A DNA stretch of 62,986 nucleotides from Tissierellia bacterium (GCA_012520095.1 JAAYOV010000021.1:1-62986); one strand, 5' to 3'. Shown: positions 25,675-34,583, counted from the first letter of the stretch. Translations and numbers: made by a program. The notes: a model not told the origin generated them from the sequence alone.

Positions 25675-25712
25675 TGCCGGTGTTTTTGTATATACGACAC
25701 CGGCATTTTTAT
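25675..25712 (+). terminator. Riboswitch expression-platform terminator
   Basis: TGCCGGTGT (25675-25683) pairs with ACACCGGCA (25697-25705) and is followed by TTTTATTTG. CCACCGGT upstream (near 25627-25634) could pair with the left arm as an antiterminator. Confidence 0.8.
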
Positions 25713-25750
25713 TTGTTTAACGGAAAAACTTGAACACATTAGGAGGACAA

Positions 25751-26125
25751 ATGAAGAAAATAGGAACACTTACCTGTCTGAAATCCAATCGCGTCTGTGC
25801 CAGGGTTTCCTGTCTAAACGCCTTCAACAATCGAACCGGTTATTTCCAAGATTATCCGGAAGATACACAACTGGTAGCTATGATGACCTGCAACGGCTGT
25901 AAAGTCTCCTCCGAGACAGACCCTTCGGAAGATAAGGGAATATTGGAAAAGATCCGGCGATTAAAATATGAAGGAGTGGAAAAAGTTCACGTAGGGGTCT
26001 GCGTAATGACTCGCGAAGGAACGGAATGTCGCCATATCACAACTATACGAAGAATGCTGCAAGAGGAAGGCATTCCCACTGTTGATGGTACACATTTTAC
26101 TTCTAAACGCCAACAATCACAGTAA
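25751..26125 (+). CDS. CGGC-domain (putative metal-binding) protein
   Basis: A 124-residue soluble protein resembling the CGGC family, named after a cysteine-glycine motif and thought to bind metal. It begins KIGTLTCLKSNRVCARVSC, continues with AMMTCNGC in the middle and VGVCVMTREGTECRHI near the end, giving seven cysteines and one late histidine. AGGAGG stands seven bases before the ATG at 25751; the frame opens 21 bases earlier without a site. It is the first gene under the cobalamin riboswitch, before a five-gene importer. A metal-handling or chaperone role in cobalt or corrinoid uptake is inference from this position only. Confidence 0.75.
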   Translation: MKKIGTLTCLKSNRVCARVSCLNAFNNRTGYFQDYPEDTQLVAMMTCNGCKVSSETDPSEDKGILEKIRRLKYEGVEKVHVGVCVMTREGTECRHITTIRRMLQEEGIPTVDGTHFTSKRQQSQ

Positions 26126-26165
26126 AAAACATCGAGGCACACATTATTATCAGGAGGTTAAACAT

Positions 26166-27875
26166 ATGAAAAAGACGTATCTCAATGTCTTGGCACTGCT
26201 TCTGGCAGCTCTGATGATCCTTTCCGGCTGTAGTGCAAAACCGGCACCTGCACCAAGTGAGCCCGCTACTACTCCCGCTGAAGCGAGTACACCGGCAGAA
26301 AGTACACCTGCACCTGAGCCTGCAGAAAGTACAGAACCGAAGCATGTCGAAGTTCTTCGCATCGGAACTACGAGCACCAACGACACTTTCAACCTAACTA
26401 CACAAGGTGGATCCTTCGGTGTCATGAACTACAACTCCTTTGTAGCGGGTTTGTTCTGGGAGCGCGATGAGTTTGGAAAACCTCAGCCCGGCGCTATTAA
26501 GGACTACTCCATCAGCGACGACAACCTGAGCATCACGATCTATCTGCCGGAAAATCTGTACTGGCACGACGGGAAACAGGTCACCAGCGATGATATCATC
26601 TTTACCTTCGAATATGCCCGAGATGTCCTGCTCAGCTCCAGACTCAAAGACATCGTCCTGACTCGTGACGGAGACTATCAGGCGACTATCACCTTTCCTG
26701 AAGGTGATTCCGCCTTTGCCTATGTCAACGGACAGACTTCCTGGTTGAAGATCTATCCGAAACACATCTGGGAAAATGTCGCCGACAACAAAGAGTACAT
26801 GGGTGAGGATCGAGTCATCGGCTGCGGACCGTACCGATTTGTATCCGTAGACGAGGACGCTCAACTGGCAACCTATGAGGCGGTAGAGAATTACTGGAAA
26901 GGTGAAATCCTGGTAGATAAAGTCACGGTCAAATCTTATGCGAGCCAAGAGGCGCAGATCATGGCGCTTCGCAATAACGAGATTGATGCCATTTATAACT
27001 ATAGTGGCCCTATCTCCGCCACTCTGTTCCCAACGCTTGAAGGCGATCCTAACTGTGACCTCGGCATCAGTCCCGATCCGGGGAACTACATGATCATGTT
27101 CGGTTACAATGAAGCCCCCACAAACGATTATCCTTTCCGTAAAGCGGTAACCCTCGCTTTGGATTACGATCTTTTCGGTCAGACGATTTACGGAAAATAC
27201 TACAACATCCCCACAAAGGGCGTCATCCCTACCCCCAACATGGGTTATAACAGTTCTCTGCCCGAGATGACATATGATCCGGAAGCGGCTAAAGCCGTAC
27301 TGGAAGAAGCCGGATATGTGGATGTGGACGGAGACGGCTACAGAGAAGATCCGCAGGGACAACCTCTGAATGTTCTCATAACCCCTCAAAACAACAAGTC
27401 GAGAGCTGAGCTTCTGACCAGAATCGCTGCTGTCATCGCTGACAACCTCGACAAAATCGGCGTCAAGACGACTCTCGATGAAGAATCTCTGACATCTCGC
27501 GAAGCTTGGTCGGCACGAAGCGAAAACGGCGGCACCTATCAGATTTATATCGGATACTGTACTTCCGGAATCGCTTCATATATCGGCGCGCCGATGTACA
27601 TTGTCAACTACACGGAGACCGGCTGGTGGGGAACTTGGCAGGATCCCGCATATATGGACGCCTATAACAAGGTGAGAGCCTCCAGTTCTTTCGAGGAATA
27701 TGAAGCTTCTATGCTTGAGCTGCAGGAAGTCATCGCAGAGCAGCTTCCCGCCGTTTCTTTTGCTTTCGGCACCTCCTCCTTCCCATACCGCACGGATAAA
27801 CTCGATGGATGGATCAATTTCCCGGGCTGGGGAGTGATCAATCCCAAGACTTGGTATACGACCTATTCTAAATAA
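26166..27875 (+). CDS. Nickel/peptide-type ABC transporter, substrate-binding lipoprotein
   Basis: 569 residues, family 5 extracellular binding protein (OppA/NikA/DppA class). The signal ends at LMILSGC, giving a lipid-anchored cysteine, then a linker rich in Pro, Ala, Thr and Glu. Typical elements follow: ENLYWHDGKQVTSDDIIFTFEYA, GCGPYRF, FRKAVTLALDYD, and AEQLPAVSFAFG near the end. TCAGGAGGTTAAACAT precedes the ATG at 26166; the frame runs further upstream into the CGGC gene, but without a better start. As it is under a cobalamin riboswitch, the cargo may be cobalt, a metal complex or a corrinoid rather than peptides; the sequence does not settle this. Confidence 0.88.
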   Translation: MKKTYLNVLALLLAALMILSGCSAKPAPAPSEPATTPAEASTPAESTPAPEPAESTEPKHVEVLRIGTTSTNDTFNLTTQGGSFGVMNYNSFVAGLFWERDEFGKPQPGAIKDYSISDDNLSITIYLPENLYWHDGKQVTSDDIIFTFEYARDVLLSSRLKDIVLTRDGDYQATITFPEGDSAFAYVNGQTSWLKIYPKHIWENVADNKEYMGEDRVIGCGPYRFVSVDEDAQLATYEAVENYWKGEILVDKVTVKSYASQEAQIMALRNNEIDAIYNYSGPISATLFPTLEGDPNCDLGISPDPGNYMIMFGYNEAPTNDYPFRKAVTLALDYDLFGQTIYGKYYNIPTKGVIPTPNMGYNSSLPEMTYDPEAAKAVLEEAGYVDVDGDGYREDPQGQPLNVLITPQNNKSRAELLTRIAAVIADNLDKIGVKTTLDEESLTSREAWSARSENGGTYQIYIGYCTSGIASYIGAPMYIVNYTETGWWGTWQDPAYMDAYNKVRASSSFEEYEASMLELQEVIAEQLPAVSFAFGTSSFPYRTDKLDGWINFPGWGVINPKTWYTTYSK

Positions 27876-27888
27876 AACGATTAACTGT

Positions 27889-27920
27889 GAGGGCTCTTCT
27901 CAGATGATGAGAAGACCCTC
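27889..27920 (+). promoter_or_regulatory. Hairpin between binding-protein and permease genes
   Basis: GAGGGCTCTTCTC (27889-27901) pairs with GAGAAGACCCTC (27909-27920), with one bulged C. No T run follows, so full termination is unlikely. Such stems behind binding-protein genes commonly stabilise the upstream mRNA so that more binding protein than permease is made. Confidence 0.6.
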
Positions 27921-27959
27921 ATGCTGTTTCCTTTTCGGGGATTCGAAAGGGATTTGAGT

Positions 27960-28940
27960 ATGAAAAGAAAAATCATATTAAATCGACTGTTGATCTCTCT
28001 GGGGACGATTTTTCTGATCGTTACCATCAGCTTTATTTTGGTGAATCTGATGCCCGGTGATCCTCTTGTCAATATCATGGGAGACGATCAATACTACAGG
28101 GTCAAATATTCAGACCCGGAACTGCTCGAAGAGATTGCTAAAAAGTATGGACTGGACGGTTCACTTGGAGAGCGGTACGTGAAATATCTGGGGAATATTC
28201 TGCGTTTGGACTTCGGTTTCTCTTTCACGAGAAATCGTTCCGTGTTGGATATAGTCTTGTATCGCTTGCGCTGGACACTGGTGCTTGCCGTTCCCGCCAC
28301 TATCCTCTCTGCGCTTTTCGGCGCGCTTTTAGGGATTCGGGCAGGCTGGTACCAAAACGGACTCCTCGACCGAATCATGACTCCTTTGACCTTGGTCTTG
28401 AATACCATCCCGACAAACTGCACAGCGATATTATTTCTGACGCTATTTTCCTATAAACTCAGATTGTTTCCCATTTCGGGGATGGCTTCCGGGGGATTGA
28501 CGGGCGGTGCCTACATCCGAGACGTCATGTGGCATATGTGTCTGCCGCTTTCAGTCATGGTCCTTTCCAGAACCTGCAGCAATTTCATCCATATGAAAAG
28601 CTACGTCATCCAGGTAAAAGGAGAAGAGTATATTCTCACTGCCGTTGCCAAGGGCGTCCCGAAAACGAAAGTCCTTTTTCGTCATGTCCTGAAAAATGCC
28701 TTGCTGCCTTATGTGACCATTTTATGTATGCAATTCGGTCATATTGTATCCGGCTCTGTCATGATTGAAGTGGTTTTTTCTTGGGTGGGAATGGGCAATG
28801 TCATGAACACGGCCATTTCAGCGAGTGATTTTCCCATCATGCAGATGTGTTTTCTGTTAACAGCTGTTTGTATGGTGGTGTCGAGTATCTTGGCTGACGT
28901 GTTATATGTGCTGCTTGACCCGAGAATCAAAGAGGTGTAA
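27960..28940 (+). CDS. Nickel/peptide-type ABC transporter, permease (OppB/NikB-like)
   Basis: 326 residues with six hydrophobic segments. The first is LISLGTIFLIVTISFILVNL, followed by MPGDP, the usual start of OppB/NikB proteins. The inner-membrane signature that contacts the ATPase is near residue 225 (VAKGVPKTKVLFRHVLKNAL). The ATG at 27960 has AAAGGGAT upstream; an ATG 39 bases earlier is inside the preceding hairpin region and adds a non-family tail. It pairs with the next permease to form the channel. Confidence 0.9.
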   Translation: MKRKIILNRLLISLGTIFLIVTISFILVNLMPGDPLVNIMGDDQYYRVKYSDPELLEEIAKKYGLDGSLGERYVKYLGNILRLDFGFSFTRNRSVLDIVLYRLRWTLVLAVPATILSALFGALLGIRAGWYQNGLLDRIMTPLTLVLNTIPTNCTAILFLTLFSYKLRLFPISGMASGGLTGGAYIRDVMWHMCLPLSVMVLSRTCSNFIHMKSYVIQVKGEEYILTAVAKGVPKTKVLFRHVLKNALLPYVTILCMQFGHIVSGSVMIEVVFSWVGMGNVMNTAISASDFPIMQMCFLLTAVCMVVSSILADVLYVLLDPRIKEV

Positions 28941-28943
28941 GCC

Positions 28944-29777
28944 ATGATAAAGAATATATGGAAAGAATTCCGAAAAAACAGAGCTTTCCGGCTGGGAGTA
29001 ATCCTTTTACTCTTCTTTATCTCTATGGCCGTGCTGGCTCCAGTCATCGCACCGTACGATCCGGAGGCGCTTCTCGGTATGCCCAATCAGAGACCTTCTG
29101 CCGCACATTGGCTGGGCACCAACGATATCGGTCAAGATATCTTTTCTGAACTGGTCTACGGCTCCCGCATTTCGCTGAAAGTTGGAATCGTAGCCGCCCT
29201 GGCTGTTACGACGTTAGGCTCAACCATCGGGATGGTCGCAGGATATTATAAAGGTGTAGTAGACAAGGTGTTTACCGTACTCACCAATGTCGCCATGACG
29301 ATTCCTTCCCTTCCGCTGACAATCCTTTTGGTGGGTTTTCTCAAAACCGGCATGCTGGGCATGGTCGTTGCAATCTGCATCACCGCCTGGGCGGGAACGG
29401 CCAGAGTGGTGCGAGCAAAGGTTTTGCAAATCCGCGAGCTCCCTTATATTCAAATTGAAAAACTGATGGGAGTCTCCGATTTCAAAGTCCTCTTCAAGCA
29501 CATCGTCCCGAATATTGCGGATATTGTCATGACCCGCTGCGCCCTTTCCGTGGGCGGAGCCATGATGACAGAAACCTCTTTGAGTTTTCTTGGCCTGGGA
29601 TCCTTTACACAGAAAAGCTGGGGTAATATTCTACATTTCGCTTTTTACCGCAACGGGGTCATCAACAATATGTGGTGGTGGTATCTGCCGCCTATATTAT
29701 GTATTTCCGGATGTATGCTCGGCTTTGTCCTGGTAACACATTACGGAAGAAGCCGAAGTCAGCTGATCAAAGGGTAG
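28944..29777 (+). CDS. Nickel/peptide-type ABC transporter, permease (OppC/NikC-like)
   Basis: 277 residues, six hydrophobic segments. The N-terminal LAPVIAPYDPE and HWLGTNDIGQDIFSELVYG are the hallmark of OppC/NikC/DppC permeases. The ATPase-contact loop is KLMGVSDFKVLFKHIVPNI. GAGGTG precedes the ATG, which follows the first permease after three bases. Confidence 0.92.
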   Translation: MIKNIWKEFRKNRAFRLGVILLLFFISMAVLAPVIAPYDPEALLGMPNQRPSAAHWLGTNDIGQDIFSELVYGSRISLKVGIVAALAVTTLGSTIGMVAGYYKGVVDKVFTVLTNVAMTIPSLPLTILLVGFLKTGMLGMVVAICITAWAGTARVVRAKVLQIRELPYIQIEKLMGVSDFKVLFKHIVPNIADIVMTRCALSVGGAMMTETSLSFLGLGSFTQKSWGNILHFAFYRNGVINNMWWWYLPPILCISGCMLGFVLVTHYGRSRSQLIKG

Positions 29778-29786
29778 GTGTAAATT

Positions 29787-30713
29787 ATGCTTGATATTCA
29801 AAACGTAAGCGTAAAGTTTTCAAGTGCCTCTGAAGTCGGTGCCGTGGAGGATGTCTCCCTTACCCTTCAAAAAGGGACAAAAACAGCTTTGATCGGTGAG
29901 ACCGGAAGCGGAAAAAGTGTACTTCTGTTAGCTGTCATGAAACTCCTTCCGGCCACGGCAGAGATCTCCGGAAGTGTCCTACTCGAAGGCACGGATCTAT
30001 TGAGCCTGAGCGAAGAAGAACTTGAGACAATCCGGGGAGACAGGATATCCTATATTCCCCAAGGAGGAGGAAACGGGCTCAATCCCCTGATGCGCATCGG
30101 AATGCAGATCGGTGAACCGCTGATCGATCATCGAGGCTACAGCAAGAAAAAGGCGATTGCTCAAAGTGTAGAACTGCTGCGCCGATTTCGCCTGGGAAAA
30201 GAAGAAACTTGGGTGCGTGCTTACCCGCATATGCTCAGCGGCGGCATGCGCCAGCGCGCTATGATTGCCATGGGCATCGCGGCAGGCAGCCGAGTGATAC
30301 TGGCAGACGAGCCTACAAAAGGATTGGATCAAGACCGCATTCAAGGTGTGGCTGAATGCTTCCAATATCTTCAAGGCGAAACACTGCTATGTGTTACCCA
30401 CGATGTAAACTTTGCCGCCTCCGTCGGGGAGTATATCAGCGTGATGTATGCGGCTCAGCAGCTGGAATATGCAAAAAAAGAGGCATTCTTTGAACACCCG
30501 CTGCATCCGTATTCCCGAGCAATACTTGATGCCATGCCGGAGAGAGGGCTGAAAAGCAATATTGGTTTTGCTCCGCCCCACGACGCTTATTCCGTAAAGG
30601 GGTGCCGTTTTTCCGATCGCTGTCCCTACAAGAACAAATTATGCGACGAAAAAAAACCCCCGTTCATTGATGTTAAAGGGCATAAAGTGAGGTGTTGGCA
30701 GTATGCTGATTGA
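29787..30713 (+). CDS. Nickel/peptide-type ABC transporter, ATPase (OppD/NikD-like)
   Basis: 308 residues. Walker A is GETGSGKS (near residue 38), the ABC signature LSGGMRQRAMIAM, and Walker B VILADEPTKGLD, with the switch histidine in LCVTHDV. The C-terminal extension of OppD-type ATPases is present and holds the cysteines CRFSDRCPYKNKLC and a last CWQYAD, which in relatives bind an iron-sulfur cluster. It overlaps the second ATPase gene by 11 bases. Confidence 0.92.
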   Translation: MLDIQNVSVKFSSASEVGAVEDVSLTLQKGTKTALIGETGSGKSVLLLAVMKLLPATAEISGSVLLEGTDLLSLSEEELETIRGDRISYIPQGGGNGLNPLMRIGMQIGEPLIDHRGYSKKKAIAQSVELLRRFRLGKEETWVRAYPHMLSGGMRQRAMIAMGIAAGSRVILADEPTKGLDQDRIQGVAECFQYLQGETLLCVTHDVNFAASVGEYISVMYAAQQLEYAKKEAFFEHPLHPYSRAILDAMPERGLKSNIGFAPPHDAYSVKGCRFSDRCPYKNKLCDEKKPPFIDVKGHKVRCWQYAD

Positions 30714-31380
30714 GGCGAAGGGCTTAAAAAAGACCTATAAAAATAACAAGGGCGTGCGCATTGAAGCTTTAAGAAATGCCAATGTTGCTGTAAGGGAAAA
30801 TGAATGTGTCGGACTCTTCGGCAGCAGCGGCAGCGGAAAAAGCACCATCGGGCAGATCATGGTCGGTCTGTTGCCTCCGGACGAAGGCAGTATCTCCTAC
30901 CGGGGCAAGTCCGTCAAAATTCCTTATGGCAAAGGAATCCGCCGAGAAATCCAAATGCTCTATCAACATCCGGAAGTGTCGTTCAATCCGAAACTCACAT
31001 TGCTACGGAGCTTGATCGAGCCTTATCAGCTCATGGGTATTGATCCGTCCAGGGAACGGATTCTGGAAGATAATTATCGCTTCGGTATTTATGCTGAGCA
31101 TCTGGAGCGATATCCGGGTGAGCTCAGTGGCGGCGAACTGCAAAGAGCCGCCTTAGCTCGCATACTGGTACTGAAACCTCGCTTTATTGTCCTTGATGAG
31201 CCTACAAGTATGCTTGACGCCATTTCACAGGCACAAGTCGTTCAGATCCTCCGGGAAATCCAGAAGGAAACGGGCGTTGGATATCTGTTCATCACCCATA
31301 ACAAAGCTCTATGTCAGGCCTTTTCCTCACGATTCTACCGAATCCGGGAAGGAATAACTGAAGAGGTCTCTTCTCTTTGA
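30703..31380 (+). CDS. Nickel/peptide-type ABC transporter, ATPase (OppF/NikE-like)
   Basis: 225 residues. Walker A is GSSGSGKSTIGQIM, the signature LSGGELQRAALARI, Walker B FIVLDEPTSMLD and switch LFITHN. It lacks the C-terminal oligopeptide extension that OppF usually carries, so it is about 100 residues shorter than OppF and closer in size to NikE. This fits a metal rather than peptide importer but is only a hint. It ends the operon; I saw no clear terminator directly after it. Confidence 0.9.
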   Translation: MLIEAKGLKKTYKNNKGVRIEALRNANVAVRENECVGLFGSSGSGKSTIGQIMVGLLPPDEGSISYRGKSVKIPYGKGIRREIQMLYQHPEVSFNPKLTLLRSLIEPYQLMGIDPSRERILEDNYRFGIYAEHLERYPGELSGGELQRAALARILVLKPRFIVLDEPTSMLDAISQAQVVQILREIQKETGVGYLFITHNKALCQAFSSRFYRIREGITEEVSSL

Positions 31381-31464
31381 GATGCTGATGATATCCGTGA
31401 AATGTTGCTTTCTACACCGTATGGTGAACCTTGATAAGACAATTCTTTTATTCCTTCCATTTAT

Positions 31465-31787
31465 ATAAAATGGATTCAAACATAGAACTCATCCCCATAT
31501 CATTATACGAATACACGGGGAAGATATCCGGACTGCTCCGACAAATATAACTTTACTCCCTGCAGAGGCTCTTGCGGATCCTCGAGCGCACTTTGGAGGG
31601 CATGGACGACAACGAAGCCTCCACATTCAGCACTGAGGTTCTGTACACACTCGACACTCTGACGCCGGAGCTCCCGTTTGTGCATCCCGTACTATGGAAT
31701 CTCCTATCGCAACTGTGATGGAGTCGAAAGATTTTTTCAGTAGACATGAACGACGAAGAGGGCTCTCTGTATTTGACCGAACTCTAA
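31465..31787 (+). pseudogene. Decayed 3' copy of the lipoprotein gene
   Basis: The region is an alignable but broken relative of the end of the lipoprotein gene at 23764-24924. Shared stretches are AACTCATCCCC with AATACAC near 31485-31516, GCCTCCACATTCAGCACTGA near 31618-31637 and GGCTCTCTGTATTTGACCGA near 31761-31780, ending at the same stop (31785-31787). Frameshifts and missing blocks exclude function. It lies tail to tail with metQ, as the intact copy once lay with the metQ fragment. Confidence 0.8.
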
Positions 31788-31810
31788 AAAGTTCCCATAC
31801 AAGTGGACAA

Positions 31811-31848
31811 AAGAAGACCTTCCGCTTCAATAAGTGGAAGGTCTTCTT
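31811..31848. terminator. Bidirectional terminator of metQ
   Basis: AAGAAGACCTTCC (31811-31823) and GGAAGGTCTTCTT (31836-31848) form a perfect 13-bp stem. On the minus strand it is followed by TTGTCC and lies 37 bases past the metQ stop. It is a near copy of the stem at 24946-24988. Confidence 0.8.
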
Positions 31849-31884
31849 CTTGTATACCTGCTTATGTGCACGAGACCCCATTAT

Positions 31885-32721
31885 TTATTTGACAGGGAGA
31901 ACAGCTCCTCCATAATTGTCTGTAATCCACTGGGCTATCTCGTCGGATTGGAGCACCTCTACGAGCATTTTAATGGCTTCATCGCCTGCTCGATCTTCTT
32001 TGATGGCAACGATATTGGCATAGACTTCGGCGGCTTCTCCTTCAGCCGACTCGATGACAAGTGCGTCTTTTGCAACATTGAGCCCTGCGGCAATGGCATA
32101 GTTTCCGTTGATGACGGCAAAATCGACGTCTTGCAGCGCTCTTGGAATCTGCTCCGCAGCAAGCTCCACAATTTCCAGATTCTTCGGATTTTCTTCGATG
32201 TCATGGATCGTGGCGAGGATACCGGCGCCTTCTTTAAGTTTGATCAGGCCCGCCTGCTCAAGAAGAAGCAGTGCACGCGCTTCGTTCGTTGCATCATTGG
32301 GAACGGCAACACTGGATCCTTCTTTCAGCTCATCGAGTGATTTGAGTTTTCCTCCGTAGAGTCCATAGGGCTCATAGTGAATCTTTCCTGCTGAAATCAG
32401 TTTCGTACCGTTTTTCTCATTGAAGTCGTTCAGATAAGAAATATGCTGGAAGTAGTTGGCATCGAGCTCGCCGCTGTCGACGGCCGGATTGATGAGAGTG
32501 TATTCGTTGAATTCAACGATTTCAATTTCAATCCCTTTCTCCTTTAACGCCTCTTTTGCATATTCTAGAACTTCGCCGTGCGGGGTGACGGTTGCACCGA
32601 TTTTCAGTGTCTGAGGTCCGGCCGTCGGTGCGGGTTCTTTCTCCTGGGCGCACGCTGTCAGCGAGACAACGAGTAATAGAGCAAGCAGTACACCCAACGT
32701 TTTCGTTATTGTCTGTTTCAT
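31885..32721 (-). CDS. metQ: Methionine ABC transporter, substrate-binding lipoprotein
   Basis: 278 residues of the NlpA/MetQ family. The lipoprotein signal ends in VSLTAC. The mature domain begins TLKIGATVTPHGEVLEYAKE and holds NYFQHISYLNDFN, SVAVPNDATNEARALLLLEQ and the late VINGNYAIAAGL, all typical of MetQ. The ATG at 32721 has GGAGGAACAA upstream; the ATG twelve bases earlier contains that ribosome site and is less likely. It is the last gene of metN-metI-metQ. A fragment of a second copy lies at 25022-25108. Confidence 0.93.
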   Translation of the reverse strand: MKQTITKTLGVLLALLLVVSLTACAQEKEPAPTAGPQTLKIGATVTPHGEVLEYAKEALKEKGIEIEIVEFNEYTLINPAVDSGELDANYFQHISYLNDFNEKNGTKLISAGKIHYEPYGLYGGKLKSLDELKEGSSVAVPNDATNEARALLLLEQAGLIKLKEGAGILATIHDIEENPKNLEIVELAAEQIPRALQDVDFAVINGNYAIAAGLNVAKDALVIESAEGEAAEVYANIVAIKEDRAGDEAIKMLVEVLQSDEIAQWITDNYGGAVLPVK

Positions 32722-32747
32722 TTGTTCCTCCATTTTTATAATATTTA

Positions 32748-33422
32748 TTATGATTTACTGCGCAGCCTGGCATCCATTCGCCGGGAGAGACGCATGCCGA
32801 CCTCCTGAATGATCTGAACGATCACGATCAGAAGAAATACCGTCCAAAGCATGACATCGGTCTGATAGCGATGATAGCCGTAGTTGACGGCAATCGCTCC
32901 CAGACCCCCACCTCCTGTAAAGCCCGCAAGCGCGGAATAGCCTAAAATAGTCGTCGTCGCAATGACAGCACCTGTTGCAAGAGATGATCTCGCCTCTGTC
33001 AGGAGCACCTTCGTAATGATCTGATACGGACTTGCGCCCATCGATTCCGCCGCTTCGATGAGCCCGGCATCCACTTCCAAAAGAGATGATTCCACGACCC
33101 TGGCTATAAACGGAGCCGCCGCAATGACCAGAGGCGGAATGGTGGCTGTAGAGCCGATCGTCGTGCCGACGAGTTTTCTTGTCAGAGGAAGAACAGCCAC
33201 TAGCAGAATCAGAAAGGGCACAGAGCGCAAACTGTTAATGATGACGCCGAGTACCCGATTTAAACGAGGCATCGGCTGGATGCCGGAGGGACTCGTCACG
33301 GTAAGCAGCACGCCGAGCGGCAGGCCGAACAGATAGGCAAAAAACGTAGACACCAATGTCATATATAAAGTCTCAGACAAGCCTTCTCCTATCAGAGACA
33401 TCCATCGGGAAAACTCCATCAT
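32748..33422 (-). CDS. metI: Methionine ABC transporter, permease
   Basis: 224 residues, about five to six hydrophobic segments, with SLRSVPFLILLVAVLPLTR, the family element AAPFIARVVESSLLEVD and the ATPase-contact loop EAAESMGASPYQIITKVLL. The start overlaps metN by four bases; GAAGGTG is upstream. It forms the membrane channel of the D/L-methionine importer. Confidence 0.94.
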   Translation of the reverse strand: MMEFSRWMSLIGEGLSETLYMTLVSTFFAYLFGLPLGVLLTVTSPSGIQPMPRLNRVLGVIINSLRSVPFLILLVAVLPLTRKLVGTTIGSTATIPPLVIAAAPFIARVVESSLLEVDAGLIEAAESMGASPYQIITKVLLTEARSSLATGAVIATTTILGYSALAGFTGGGGLGAIAVNYGYHRYQTDVMLWTVFLLIVIVQIIQEVGMRLSRRMDARLRSKS

Positions 33423-34495
33423 TTTACACCTTCTTTACTGAGTCCGTTTTGGGCTGTGTCTTCCGTTACTTCCTCTACCGTCACTCCCCGACTGATCAGA
33501 TAGCTGATGATTTTTTCTTTATCCTGTTCATCTTCCGGAATCTGAATAATCATCTGCCCGTAGGCAATCCCGTCGATATTTCGGCTGTCTGCGGAGAGAA
33601 TACTCACCGGCGTCTGACAGGCAAGGGTCATATTGGCAATGATCGGCTCATTGGCTGCCGTGCCGTCAAAGACGACGCGCAAGTAGTTGTTGCCCTGAAG
33701 TCTCTCCAAAAGTTCTCCTTTTGGAAAAATCAACTCCCTTGCGATGCGAGAAGTCGGTCGCCGGAAAACCTTTTCCACCTCCCCCACCTCCGCAATACTC
33801 GTATCGATGACCGCTACTCGATGACATATCGCCTGCACCACCGACATCTCATGGGTGATAATGACGATCGTCACGCCGAGGGTTTCATTGATGCTCTTGA
33901 GAAGATCGAGAATCGACTTCGTGGTTGCCGGGTCAAGCGCCGAGGTTGCCTCATCGCACAAAAGCACATCCGGATCACTCGCCAGCGCTCTGGCAATGGC
34001 GACGCGCTGCTGCTGTCCTCCCGAGAGCTCGGAAGGATACGCCTTTTCCTTTTCCGGAAGTCCGACAAGTTCAAGCATTTCTCTGGCGCGTGCCGTCGCT
34101 TTGCTCTTTTCCATTCCGGAGATCTCAAGGGGAAAACGGATGTTTTCGAGCGACGTGCGTTGCTGCAAAAGGTTAAAACTTTGGAAAATCATGCCGATCT
34201 TCTGACGTTCCTTGAGAAGCTCCTTCTTCGAAAGAGTCTGAAGATCGACTCCTCGGAAAATGACCTTTCCATCACTTGGGCGCTCCAATAAATTCAGACA
34301 GCGAATCAATGTGCTCTTTCCCGCTCCTGACAATCCGATGATTCCAAAAATTTCTCCTGCTCGGATCGTCAGATTGACATCTTGGAGTGCCGTCACCTTC
34401 TCCTCACCTTTTCCGAAGACTTTTGTCAGTCCTTCGAGTTGAAAAAGCGGTTCTTCTCGTAGACCGTCGTGCACCGGAGTGACATATGAACTCAT
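33419..34495 (-). CDS. metN: Methionine ABC transporter, ATPase
   Basis: 358 residues. The ATPase part has Walker A GLSGAGKSTLIRCL, signature LSGGQQQRVAIARAL and Walker B LLCDEATSALD. The C-terminal NIL domain (about residues 265-340, LRVVFDGTAANEPIIANM) is the methionine-sensing regulatory domain that slows transport when internal methionine is high. AAGGAG precedes the ATG. The 317 bases upstream hold a methionine-rich leader peptide and terminator. Confidence 0.95.
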   Translation of the reverse strand: MSSYVTPVHDGLREEPLFQLEGLTKVFGKGEEKVTALQDVNLTIRAGEIFGIIGLSGAGKSTLIRCLNLLERPSDGKVIFRGVDLQTLSKKELLKERQKIGMIFQSFNLLQQRTSLENIRFPLEISGMEKSKATARAREMLELVGLPEKEKAYPSELSGGQQQRVAIARALASDPDVLLCDEATSALDPATTKSILDLLKSINETLGVTIVIITHEMSVVQAICHRVAVIDTSIAEVGEVEKVFRRPTSRIARELIFPKGELLERLQGNNYLRVVFDGTAANEPIIANMTLACQTPVSILSADSRNIDGIAYGQMIIQIPEDEQDKEKIISYLISRGVTVEEVTEDTAQNGLSKEGVK

Positions 34496-34554
34496 GAAAT
34501 CTCCTTCTTTTCAGCCATCTGAGTTTGCACTCATAAGGCGGTTATTATCTGCAA

Positions 34555-34583
34555 TAAAAAACTGCCCCGAATCAGAGGGCAGT
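34555..34583 (-). terminator. Attenuator terminator ahead of metNIQ
   Basis: On the minus strand ACTGCCC (34583..34577) pairs with GGGCAGT (34567..34561) and is followed by TTTTTT (34560..34555). It lies between the methionine leader peptide and metN, 60 bases before the metN start. It would end transcription in the leader unless prevented. Confidence 0.82.

Noticed and set aside
31503-31881. Minus-strand frames over the decayed lipoprotein copy
   Set aside because: They overlap each other, lack ribosome sites and run through a terminator stem; the plus strand shows the true origin of the sequence.
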